Of a stretch of 14,802 nt of DNA, positions 8,648 through 14,802 are shown piece by piece. The DNA is taken from assembly GCA_947176355.1 (NCBI GenBank), contig CAMWQY010000028.1:1-14802 (forward strand), in the 5' to 3' direction. The translations under genes were made by a program, and so were the position numbers. The notes beneath the pieces were generated by a model. The model did not search any database, had not been told where the DNA came from, and saw only the letters and a list, made by a program, of their open reading frames with translations. This DNA comes from an uncultured Porphyromonadaceae bacterium. Its GTDB lineage: Bacteria; Bacteroidota; Bacteroidia; Bacteroidales; Muribaculaceae. Every line of letters begins with the position of its first letter. Within the stretch, counting starts at the first letter, position 1.

Positions 8648-8700
8648 ATGTACAATCTTGAACCCGCGCATGGTGTAGATTGGCGGTCGATATACATATT
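8606..8700 (-). ncRNA. Candidate structured leader or small RNA, leftward
   Basis: On the - strand, the 5' part folds by pairing 8693-8700 with 8645-8652 (AATATGTA with TACATATT, 8 bp) and, inside it, 8677-8682 with 8653-8658 (CAATCT with AGATTG, 6 bp). The inner loop 8659-8676 is GC-rich. It is followed directly by the terminator-like hairpin 8612-8647. The two structures share bases 8645-8647. The order stem, terminator hairpin, T-run fits a small RNA or an attenuator-like leader about 150 bases before the PEGA gene. No promoter matching the consensus was found upstream on the - strand, and no known RNA family is recognised. A 51-codon reading frame overlaps it (see findings). Confidence 0.3.
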
Positions 8701-8789
8701 AGGCACGCCGTATTGCTTCTGCAGTATCTTAATGATATCCATTGTAAGGAAGCATTTTAATTTTTTATTGTCATTTTTTATTCGATTTG

Positions 8790-8821
8790 TTTGATTATTT
8801 TGATTAATTTTCTTAATTTTG
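8790..8821 (+). promoter_or_regulatory. Bacteroidetes-type promoter for the lipoprotein/DUF5723 pair
   Basis: TTTG (8790-8793) and TAATTTTG (8814-8821) are separated by 20 bp, matching the Bacteroidetes housekeeping promoter (-33 TTTG, 19-21 bp, -7 TAnnTTTG). A second TTTG sits at 8786-8789. Transcription would begin near 8828, giving a leader of roughly 54 bases before the ATG at 8882. The leader is A-rich and has no Shine-Dalgarno sequence, as is common in this phylum. Confidence 0.8.
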
Positions 8822-8881
8822 CAGTCATATTTTCAAAAACTTACAATAGACGGAAATAATAACAACAATAATATTAAGCAA

Positions 8882-10606
8882 ATGAAAAGACAGACTCTTG
8901 TTTTTGGCGTATTGTCGTTGACTGCTGTAGCTTCCATAACAAGTTGCGTAGATGACAAATACGACCTTTCTGACATTGACACGACATCTCGTTTCACTGT
9001 CGACAATCTAACTGTTCCAGTTCCCCTTTCAGAGATAAAGCTCGAAAATGTCATTAATCTTGATGACAATGAAAACATCGAGAAAGTTAAAGACAATAAT
9101 GGTAATGAATATTATGCTATTGTCAAAGGTGGAGAAATAGCTACTTCTGAATTAAGTATCGATGGAATTCATGTAGCTCAGCCATCTTTCTCACCGTCAA
9201 TCTTTTCTGTTAATTTACCCGGAGGAAGCGGCATAGTCATACCTGGTCTGAATATTGATCTTCCCCCTATCGACCTTCCACATGTAGATCTTCAATCATA
9301 CGAGTTCGGCATGAATAATGTGGATAAAGCTCTTATAAAGCTTAAGGATGTACATACTAAGAATCCTATCAAGATTCAGGTAGTGTTGACAGTTCCATCA
9401 GAACTCATAAATGACAAATCTTCAATAGCATTTCAAAATATCAAGATTCAGCTTCCTTGGGGGTTGATCTCAAGCAATCCAAATTATGACAAAACTACCG
9501 GTATGCTGACAATTGACGAATTGGCAGTTGACAGAAATGGACAGGCTATTCTTGATTTTGAGGCTAACGGACTTGATTTAGGAGATAAAGGGACTGTAGT
9601 CAATGGTTATCTTGGCATCTCGGGAATGGTAGGTATTGATGCAGCACAGATAAAAATATCTGTGACGGATATTGTTATTCCTTCAAGTATTAATATCAAA
9701 GCAGAATATTCTGTATCTTCCTTCGATATCGCAAGCTTCAGCGGCACCATCAACTATGAAATGGATGATATTGATATTGATCCTATATCTCTAAGCGGTC
9801 TTCCTGATTTTCTTGACAGCCCTGAGACTGATATAGTCATTGCAAATCCGCAAATTCTTGTCAGCATCAATAATCCGGTTGGAAAATATGGTATCACCGG
9901 CTCCGGTATGATTAGACTTACATCAAAGTTTAAGAATGGAGTACAGTTCAATTATGACAGTGATGAATTCTTTATTGCCGGTGACCACACTAATCTTGCA
10001 TTCTGCACACCTGAGACCGGATATACAGATGTAAAGTTTGAGGGTCTCCGTAAAGTGCTTTCAAGCGATGGAGAGGGTTTGCCGGAAGAAGTAAAAGTAA
10101 ATATTCAGAATATTCGCTTTGCCGGAGATGTGACTGATTTCCCACTTGGTGACAATATTGGAACCGCAGATGGAAATTACCAGTTTAGTGCTCCTCTCGG
10201 TTTTGGCGAAGGTTCAAAAGTAGTGTATGAGACTACTGAAGATGGCTGGAGTAGCGACGATCTTGATGACGTAAATATTAACAAAATTCATTTGAAAGCT
10301 GTTTGCTCTACAAATCTTCCTGTAAGCGTTCAATTGTCTGTAGTTCCAGTAGACAAAAATGGAAATGAGATACGTGTAAAAGAAAACAGTGGTCTATTTA
10401 AGGTGCCTGCAAAGGCTGATAAAGTTCCGGTTGAACTTTTGATTGAAAGTGTCAACGGACCTATCAAGGATTTTGACGGCGTTAAGTTTAGAGCTGTAGT
10501 AAATCAGGACAGCGCTGACAATGTAGATGCACTTGGCCCTGATCTTTATATCAACCTTGGCGATGTACGTGTGACCGTAGACGGATATTACGAAACAGAA
10601 TTCTAA
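8882..10606 (+). CDS. Putative lipoprotein of an uncharacterised Bacteroidales family
   Basis: This 574-residue protein starts at ATG 8882. An in-frame TTG at 8819 extends the frame by 21 residues (Asn-rich), but it overlaps the -7 element and would not be transcribed. The N-terminus MKRQTLVFGVLSLTAVAS leads to the lipobox ITSC with Cys22, followed by acidic VDDKYDLSD, suggesting surface or outer-membrane lipid anchoring. The rest is beta-rich with no transmembrane helix. It includes an Asp/Pro-rich stretch (LDIDLPPIDLPHVDL-like, about 130-145), an Asp-rich DDIDIDPIS segment, and IVIANPQILVSINNPVG, which recalls strands of LEA14/WHy-like beta-sandwiches (weak resemblance). The motif YDLSDIDTTSRF near the N-terminus is familiar to me from hypothetical proteins of gut Bacteroidales. 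No function can be assigned. It is 19 bp upstream of a DUF5723 barrel gene, so the two are very probably co-transcribed and may act together at the outer membrane. Confidence 0.88.
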   Translation: MKRQTLVFGVLSLTAVASITSCVDDKYDLSDIDTTSRFTVDNLTVPVPLSEIKLENVINLDDNENIEKVKDNNGNEYYAIVKGGEIATSELSIDGIHVAQPSFSPSIFSVNLPGGSGIVIPGLNIDLPPIDLPHVDLQSYEFGMNNVDKALIKLKDVHTKNPIKIQVVLTVPSELINDKSSIAFQNIKIQLPWGLISSNPNYDKTTGMLTIDELAVDRNGQAILDFEANGLDLGDKGTVVNGYLGISGMVGIDAAQIKISVTDIVIPSSINIKAEYSVSSFDIASFSGTINYEMDDIDIDPISLSGLPDFLDSPETDIVIANPQILVSINNPVGKYGITGSGMIRLTSKFKNGVQFNYDSDEFFIAGDHTNLAFCTPETGYTDVKFEGLRKVLSSDGEGLPEEVKVNIQNIRFAGDVTDFPLGDNIGTADGNYQFSAPLGFGEGSKVVYETTEDGWSSDDLDDVNINKIHLKAVCSTNLPVSVQLSVVPVDKNGNEIRVKENSGLFKVPAKADKVPVELLIESVNGPIKDFDGVKFRAVVNQDSADNVDALGPDLYINLGDVRVTVDGYYETEF

Positions 10607-10625
10607 CCCTCAGCAATAAACAACG

Positions 10626-11987
10626 ATGAACATCATAAATAAAAAACTTATAGCTCTTTCCTTCGCTGCAGCTTCTGTAATGACAATGGCTGCTCAAGAG
10701 GCTGCTACAGGATACTTCATGGAAAACTACAACATGAAGTGGCAGATGAACCCTGCAATGGGCAATCGAAACGGATATGTCGGATTCCCGGCATTAGGCA
10801 ATATCAATGTAGGTGTTAATGGCAACATTAGCGCTACTGATCTTGTGTATCCTCTAAATGGTAAAACTGTGCTGTTTACCAATCCCGGAATATCCGCTGA
10901 TGAAGTGCTTGGAAATCTTCACAATACCAATCGTCTTAACCAAAATTTGAATCTTAATATCATTCAATTTGGATTCAAAGCTTTTGGTGGCTACAACAAC
11001 CTTGCTATCAATGTTAAGGAAAATGCAAGCTTCGATCTTCCCAAAAGCATATTCTCACTCCTGAAAGAAGGTATCGGAAATAAAACATACGATATCACTA
11101 ATCTACGTGCTAAAGCCACCGCATACGCAGAAATAGCTCTTAACCACTCTCGTGAGATAAAGCAAGTGCCCGGTCTTCGTGCAGGTATCAGTGCGAAGTT
11201 CCTTCTCCCGGTAGCTTTCGCTGAAGCAAATTTCAATGAACTCCAGCTTGAACTTGGCGAGAATAACTGGAAGGCTCGTTCCAACGCACAACTACGCATC
11301 GGTATGGATGGCTTAAGATATGAGACTGATATTAATGATCGTACTCACAATCGGTATGTAAGCGGTGTCAATACAGACGACTTGAAATTCGGTATTAACG
11401 GTTTTGGTTTTGCTGTAGATCTTGGTGCAACCTACGAATGGAAAGACTTTACATTCTCTCTTGCATTCACCGATCTTGGCGCGCTCAATTTTAGCAAAGT
11501 TCAGGAAGCATCTACAAATGGCACTAAGTCTTTCGAGCTTAAAGGACATGAAATAGGAATCGGTGACGATGGTGATGCTTGGGATAAAATCGTAGATGAT
11601 TTGTCTCCACTTTATGAACTTGATGATAATGGCACTATCTCATCTTCTGTTGCTGTTCAAGGCAAGATGCGTGTTGGTGTCGACTATAAGTTCCCATACT
11701 ACAATAAGCTTCACTTTGGACTGATGAACACTACTAACTTCAGCTCAATTTTCCCTTGCACTGAATTCCGTGTATCAGCCAACGTAGAGCCTGTGAAGGG
11801 TGTCGCTGCTTCAGTAAGTGCTGCTGCAGGCACTTACGGTGCAAACTATGGCTTCCTTCTTAGCCTCGGTAACAAGGGTTTCAATTTCCTGATTGGTATG
11901 GACTATGCAGCATTGAAGATGGATAAGAATTGTATTCCACTATCCACCAACTGTGACTTCCACATGGGTATAAATTTCCCATTCTGA
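10626..11987 (+). CDS. DUF5723-type outer-membrane beta-barrel protein
   Basis: This 453-residue exported protein is 19 bp after the upstream lipoprotein gene. The signal peptide is about 1-22 (FAAASVMTMAA). The mature start ATGYFMENYNMKWQMNPAMG is the pattern I associate with DUF5723, a Bacteroidetes family predicted to form outer-membrane barrels distantly like the PorV/FadL type. Further traits are repeated short amphipathic beta strands (LGNINVGVNGNISATDLVYP; FGINGFGFAVDLGATYEW; FTFSLAFTDLGALNFSKV; GFNFLIGMDYAALKM) and a terminal aromatic residue in INFPF. FTFSLAFTDLGALNFSK followed by a loop is typical of this family. Transport or assembly function is not known. It shares the promoter at 8790-8821 and ends before the terminator at 12019. 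Confidence 0.88.
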   Translation: MNIINKKLIALSFAAASVMTMAAQEAATGYFMENYNMKWQMNPAMGNRNGYVGFPALGNINVGVNGNISATDLVYPLNGKTVLFTNPGISADEVLGNLHNTNRLNQNLNLNIIQFGFKAFGGYNNLAINVKENASFDLPKSIFSLLKEGIGNKTYDITNLRAKATAYAEIALNHSREIKQVPGLRAGISAKFLLPVAFAEANFNELQLELGENNWKARSNAQLRIGMDGLRYETDINDRTHNRYVSGVNTDDLKFGINGFGFAVDLGATYEWKDFTFSLAFTDLGALNFSKVQEASTNGTKSFELKGHEIGIGDDGDAWDKIVDDLSPLYELDDNGTISSSVAVQGKMRVGVDYKFPYYNKLHFGLMNTTNFSSIFPCTEFRVSANVEPVKGVAASVSAAAGTYGANYGFLLSLGNKGFNFLIGMDYAALKMDKNCIPLSTNCDFHMGINFPF

Positions 11988-12018
11988 TCAGGTCAATAGA
12001 TTTAATATTCTGAATATT

Positions 12019-12049
12019 CGGCTTCGCATTATTGCGGAGCCGTTTTTTT
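12019..12049 (+). terminator. Rho-independent terminator after the DUF5723 gene
   Basis: CGGCTTCGCA (12019-12028) pairs with TGCGGAGCCG (12033-12042) around TTAT, with one T-G wobble, and seven T residues follow. It lies 31 bases after the stop codon and separates this unit from the metal efflux operon. Confidence 0.92.
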
Positions 12050-12083
12050 ATCTATTTGCAACCCGGTTTCACTGAATTTTTTG

Positions 12084-12091
12084 TAATTTTG
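12084..12091 (+). promoter_or_regulatory. Candidate -7 element for the metal efflux operon
   Basis: TAATTTTG matches TAnnTTTG and sits 25 bases before the ATG at 12117, beyond the preceding terminator. The nearest TTTG (12055-12058) is 25 bp upstream, longer than the usual 19-21, so the -33 element is poor. A weak -33 would fit an activator-dependent, metal-induced promoter, but no operator is recognisable. Confidence 0.5.
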
Positions 12092-12116
12092 CATTGTATT
12101 TAGAAGTGCTGTTATC

Positions 12117-13352
12117 ATGAAAAGAAAATTCATAAAAATATCAATGCTGATCTGCTCGGCTCTTGTCATTAATTCCGCAAATTTTGGATGTGGAAAAAGT
12201 CATACAGAAACGGAAACTGCCAATGAACATCATGATCACGACGGACATGATCATGAAAGTGAAGGGCATCACCATGATGAAGAGGATGAGCACGATCATG
12301 GTCATTCGGATGGTGAAGGTCATGAGGGTCATGACCATAGCGGCCTGATCGAAATGAACGAGCATACTATGCAGAGATTTGGAGTGCAGACAGAGAAGAT
12401 TAATCCGTCAGAATTTGCTGAGGTGACGGTAGTGTCGGGAAGGATCGAGGCTAAAGCTTCAGATGAAGGTGTGGCTACCGCTACCCGCAACGGCATACTT
12501 ACTCTTTCTCCTAACATCAATACCGGAGTAAGAGTCAATGCAGGCGGCTCCATAGGGTCAATTTCTGCGTCAAATGTACAAGGGGGCGATCCTATTGTAC
12601 AGGCTGTTGCTGTCAGGAATGCTGCGAAGCGCGAGCTTGATCGTCTTAAACCCTTGCATGATGATGGCATAGTCAGCACTGAAGAATATAATAATGCACT
12701 TAAGGCATACGAGGAAGCTGATGCTGCTGTGAAGACCTCGAAGCAAGGAAGCGCAAGTGTGTCTTCACCAAAGTCAGGCGTAATAACTCAACTGTTGGCA
12801 AAAACGGGAGAATATGTTGAGATAGGACAGAGAATAGCTGTTGTCAGTGGCAACACAAGTCTCACACTAAGGGCAGACGTGCCTGAGAAATATATCGGTC
12901 GGCTTTCCGGAATAACATCTGCTAATTTCCGCCCCGCATCTTCCGATCAAATACTTGACATTGAAGAACTGAATGGCAAGATGATTTCAAATGCCGGCTC
13001 ATCGGTTTCAGAATCCGGATACATCCCGATCTACTTTTCATTCAGCAATAACGGTGCGGTTGCTCCGGGTGCCTTTGCCGAGATATATTTGAAGTCTGGT
13101 GTACGCCATGACGTTATTTCTGTGCCAAAGGAAGCTATTGTGGAAATCAACGGCAACAAATGTGTCTATGCATCTCATGGAGAAGATCATTTTATAAAGC
13201 ATATTGTGACTCTTGGAGCTTCCGATGGAAAAAGAGTAGAGGTGCTTTCAGGACTTGATGCAGGAGAAGAAGTCGTAGTAAAAGGAGCTCAGGCTGTAAG
13301 AATGGCAGAGACTTCAGCCACAGCAGTTCCGGGTCATACTCATAATCATTAA
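12117..13352 (+). CDS. RND efflux periplasmic adaptor with His-rich metal-binding N-terminus (CzcB/CusB type)
   Basis: This 411-residue membrane fusion protein would link an inner-membrane RND pump to an outer-membrane channel for heavy-metal export. The signal segment 1-24 precedes Cys25 (NFGC), so lipid anchoring is possible though the lipobox is loose. Residues 37-74 are a linker of His, Asp, Glu and Gly with 14 His (HHDHDGHDHES..., EGHHHDEEDEHDHGH), and the C-terminus ends GHTHNH; both are likely metal-binding. Residues about 95-150 and 215-245 supply the two halves of the lipoyl-like domain (ATRNGILTLSPNINTGVRV; SPKSGVITQLLAKTGEYV). Between them is one short helical hairpin (AAKRELDRLKPLHDDGIVS). 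Residues 250-330 are the beta-barrel domain, and 335-400 the membrane-proximal domain (VISVPKEAIVEINGNKCVY; GLDAGEEVVVKGAQAV). The pump gene begins 11 bp downstream. No outer-membrane factor gene is visible; it may lie beyond the window. The metal is not determined by sequence alone. Confidence 0.93.
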   Translation: MKRKFIKISMLICSALVINSANFGCGKSHTETETANEHHDHDGHDHESEGHHHDEEDEHDHGHSDGEGHEGHDHSGLIEMNEHTMQRFGVQTEKINPSEFAEVTVVSGRIEAKASDEGVATATRNGILTLSPNINTGVRVNAGGSIGSISASNVQGGDPIVQAVAVRNAAKRELDRLKPLHDDGIVSTEEYNNALKAYEEADAAVKTSKQGSASVSSPKSGVITQLLAKTGEYVEIGQRIAVVSGNTSLTLRADVPEKYIGRLSGITSANFRPASSDQILDIEELNGKMISNAGSSVSESGYIPIYFSFSNNGAVAPGAFAEIYLKSGVRHDVISVPKEAIVEINGNKCVYASHGEDHFIKHIVTLGASDGKRVEVLSGLDAGEEVVVKGAQAVRMAETSATAVPGHTHNH

Positions 13353-13363
13353 TTGTTCGAGCC

Positions 13364-14802
13364 ATGCTGAATAAGATCATCAATTGGTCGCTGACCAACA
13401 GACTTATTGTGTTGCTCGCGTCGTGTGCAACGATAATAGCCGGCTTGTTTGTGCTCGTACGCACTGAAATAGATATCTTTCCTGATCTGAATGCCCCTAC
13501 TGTGGCTATTATGACGGAGGCTGCCGGTCTTGCTCCGGAGGAAGTGGAGAAATCAGTCACTTATCCGATTGAGACTGCTGTTAACGGCGCTTCAGGAGTT
13601 AGAAGGGTACGATCAAGTTCCGCTACCGGTTTTTCTGTGGTTTGGGTTGAGTTTGATTGGAACACAGATGCTTATAAGGCACGCCAGACGGTAAGCGAGC
13701 GACTTTCGGGTATAGAAGGAAGCCTTCCTGCAAATGTAGGCAATCCTCTCATGGGGCCACAGTCTTCAATTCTTGGAGAGATTATGATCATCGGTCTCAC
13801 TTCCGATAGCATTTCTCAAGGGGAATTGCGCAGTGTAGCTGATCGCACTATCCGTCCGCGTCTTCTTTCACTTGCCGGAGTCAGTCAGGTATCGGTGATA
13901 GGTGGCGAAGAGCTTGAATACCAGATTCTTTTAAGTCCTGAAAAGATGCGTCATTATGGTGTCACGCTTTCCGATGTGGCTGAAGCCACAGAGAATATGA
14001 ATGTAAATGTTTCAGGTGGCGTGACATACGAGTACGGTAATGAATACTTGATTAAAGGAGTTGTAGCTACTACCGATGCAACTGAGATAGCCGATGCTGC
14101 CGTCAAGAATGAATCAGGCCAATCCTTTAAGATAAGTGATATAGCAGAAGTAAAAGTCGGTCCAAAAACTCCGAAAATTGGCACTGCCACATTGCGGACA
14201 AAGCCGGCAGTGTTGATAACTGTCACTAAGCAACCCGCTGTCGGGTCAATAGAACTGACCAAAGAAATTAATAAGGAATTAGAAAATCTCAGTCACTCTC
14301 TTCATTCAGGAATAGAAGTTGACACTCAAATTTTCAATCAGAGCCAATTTATCCAGACCTCTGTAAGCAATTTGCAGCAGTCATTGCTTGAAGGTGCGCT
14401 CTTTGTGATAATAGTCCTCTTCTTTTTCTTGATGAATCTTCGCACTACAATCATTTCAGTAGTGGCAATTCCTCTTTCAATTCTTATTACTGTGATAGCC
14501 CTTTATTATATGGGTTTCACTATCAATACGATGACCCTTGGGGGCATAGCAATTGCTATTGGTTCGCTTGTGGATGATGCAATCGTAGATGTTGAAAATG
14601 TCTACAAGCGCCTTCGCGAAAATAGAATGAAGAGCGGAGAAGACCGACTTTCCGTCATAAAGGTAGTATATGAAGCATCAAGAGAGGTACGCAAGCCGAT
14701 TCTCAACTCTACCCTTATCATTGTAGCCTCATTTATTCCTCTATTCTTCCTCAGTGGAATAGAAGGAAGGCTTTTAAAACCTCTTGGCATAGCTTTTATA
14801 GT
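13364..14802 (+). CDS. Heavy-metal RND efflux pump (CzcA/CusA family), 3'-truncated by window edge
   Basis: The frame starts at ATG 13364 (MLNKIINWSLTNRLIVLL) and stays open to the window end, giving 479 of about 1030-1060 expected residues. It encodes a proton-driven inner-membrane pump that expels metal through the adaptor encoded just upstream. Visible parts are TM1 (about 13-30), the IDIFPDLNAPTV strand that opens the porter domain, the porter region (VTYPIETAVNGASGV..., WVEFDWNTDAYKARQTVSERL, LAGVSQVSVIGGEELEYQI), TM2 (LEGALFVIIVLFFFLMNLRT), TM3, and TM4 with GGIAIAIGSLVDDAIVDVEN. TM4 carries Asp404, Asp405, Asp409 and Glu411, the proton-relay region. CusA has the equivalent Asp405 and Glu412. 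The first of the CzcA TM4 aspartates is replaced by Ala398, as in CusA. The DDAIVDVEN pattern resembles the less studied HME3-type group. Metal specificity therefore remains open. Confidence 0.93.
   Translation, partial: MLNKIINWSLTNRLIVLLASCATIIAGLFVLVRTEIDIFPDLNAPTVAIMTEAAGLAPEEVEKSVTYPIETAVNGASGVRRVRSSSATGFSVVWVEFDWNTDAYKARQTVSERLSGIEGSLPANVGNPLMGPQSSILGEIMIIGLTSDSISQGELRSVADRTIRPRLLSLAGVSQVSVIGGEELEYQILLSPEKMRHYGVTLSDVAEATENMNVNVSGGVTYEYGNEYLIKGVVATTDATEIADAAVKNESGQSFKISDIAEVKVGPKTPKIGTATLRTKPAVLITVTKQPAVGSIELTKEINKELENLSHSLHSGIEVDTQIFNQSQFIQTSVSNLQQSLLEGALFVIIVLFFFLMNLRTTIISVVAIPLSILITVIALYYMGFTINTMTLGGIAIAIGSLVDDAIVDVENVYKRLRENRMKSGEDRLSVIKVVYEASREVRKPILNSTLIIVASFIPLFFLSGIEGRLLKPLGIAFI

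Larger units (their letters stand above)
8453..8881. other. Divergent intergenic region with a GC-richer structured island
   Basis: This 429-base gap separates the leftward four-gene operon from the rightward lipoprotein/DUF5723 pair. Bases 8453-8605 and 8743-8820 are very AT-rich. Bases about 8611-8742 are about 45% G+C by hand count and hold nested inverted repeats. The rightward gene has its promoter at 8790-8821, to the right of the island, so the island is not in that gene's leader. The island therefore either belongs to a leftward transcript or is a sequence remnant. No recognised riboswitch core (TPP, cobalamin, SAM, c-di-GMP) is visible. Confidence 0.7.

Noticed and set aside
8659..8676. 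A tRNA-like T-loop sequence (GGGTTCAAG on the - strand) in the intergenic island
   Set aside because: The flanking bases do not form a T-arm or acceptor stem, and no anticodon arm or cloverleaf can be built, so this is not a tRNA or an attachment site.
8591..8794. A 67-codon rightward frame in the intergenic region
   Set aside because: It crosses the leftward terminator hairpin and the promoter approach region, its residues are dominated by AT-rich drift, and it shows no domain or start context.
8819..8881. An extended start at TTG 8819 for the lipoprotein gene, adding 21 Asn-rich residues
   Set aside because: The TTG overlaps the -7 element TAATTTTG (8814-8821), so it lies before the likely transcription start. 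The signal peptide and lipobox fit the ATG at 8882.
12141..12365. Met/Ile-rich frames on both strands over the start of the efflux adaptor gene
   Set aside because: They are shadows produced by the repeated His and Asp codons (CAT/GAT) of the true frame.

Overview
The window looks like a chromosomal stretch from a Bacteroidales bacterium. Family level is uncertain; a Muribaculaceae- or Bacteroides-like host is my best guess. The evidence is the set of protein families (BACON domains, DUF5723, PEGA-plus-barrel proteins, LPP20/NTF2-like proteins, a Por-type C-terminal tail). In addition, -7 elements matching the Bacteroidetes consensus TAnnTTTG lie upstream of genes that have no clear Shine-Dalgarno sequence.

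Layout. (1) Bases 1-696 (+) are the last two thirds of a UDP-glucose 4-epimerase gene (galE), followed by a strong hairpin terminator. (2) Bases 805-8452 (-) hold four tightly spaced genes read leftwards, with gaps of 32, 6 and 8 bp. In transcription order they encode a PEGA-repeat protein with an apparent C-terminal outer-membrane barrel, a putative lipoprotein with two BACON-like and two FnIII-like domains, a 923-residue multidomain surface protein (duplicated N-terminal module, Ig-like, chitobiase-C-like and leucine-rich segments, sorting-type tail), and a 629-residue LPP20-like/NTF2-like exported protein. All four begin with an export signal, so the operon may build one envelope-associated assembly of unknown function. 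(3) Bases 8453-8881 are a divergent intergenic region. It has AT-rich flanks around a more GC-rich island carrying nested inverted repeats and a leftward terminator-like hairpin, plus a near-perfect rightward Bacteroidetes promoter. (4) Bases 8882-11987 (+) are a two-gene unit: a lipoprotein of an uncharacterised family and a DUF5723 outer-membrane barrel, ending in a hairpin terminator. (5) Bases 12117-14802 (+) begin a heavy-metal RND efflux operon: a His-rich CzcB/CusB-type adaptor and the first 479 codons of a CzcA/CusA-type pump, cut by the window edge.

I see no tRNA, rRNA, insertion sequence, integrase or CRISPR array. The least explained parts are the four-gene envelope operon, the structured intergenic island in front of it, and the lipoprotein/DUF5723 pair. 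The metal pump mixes a divalent-metal-looking His-rich adaptor with a pump motif that lacks the first CzcA aspartate.
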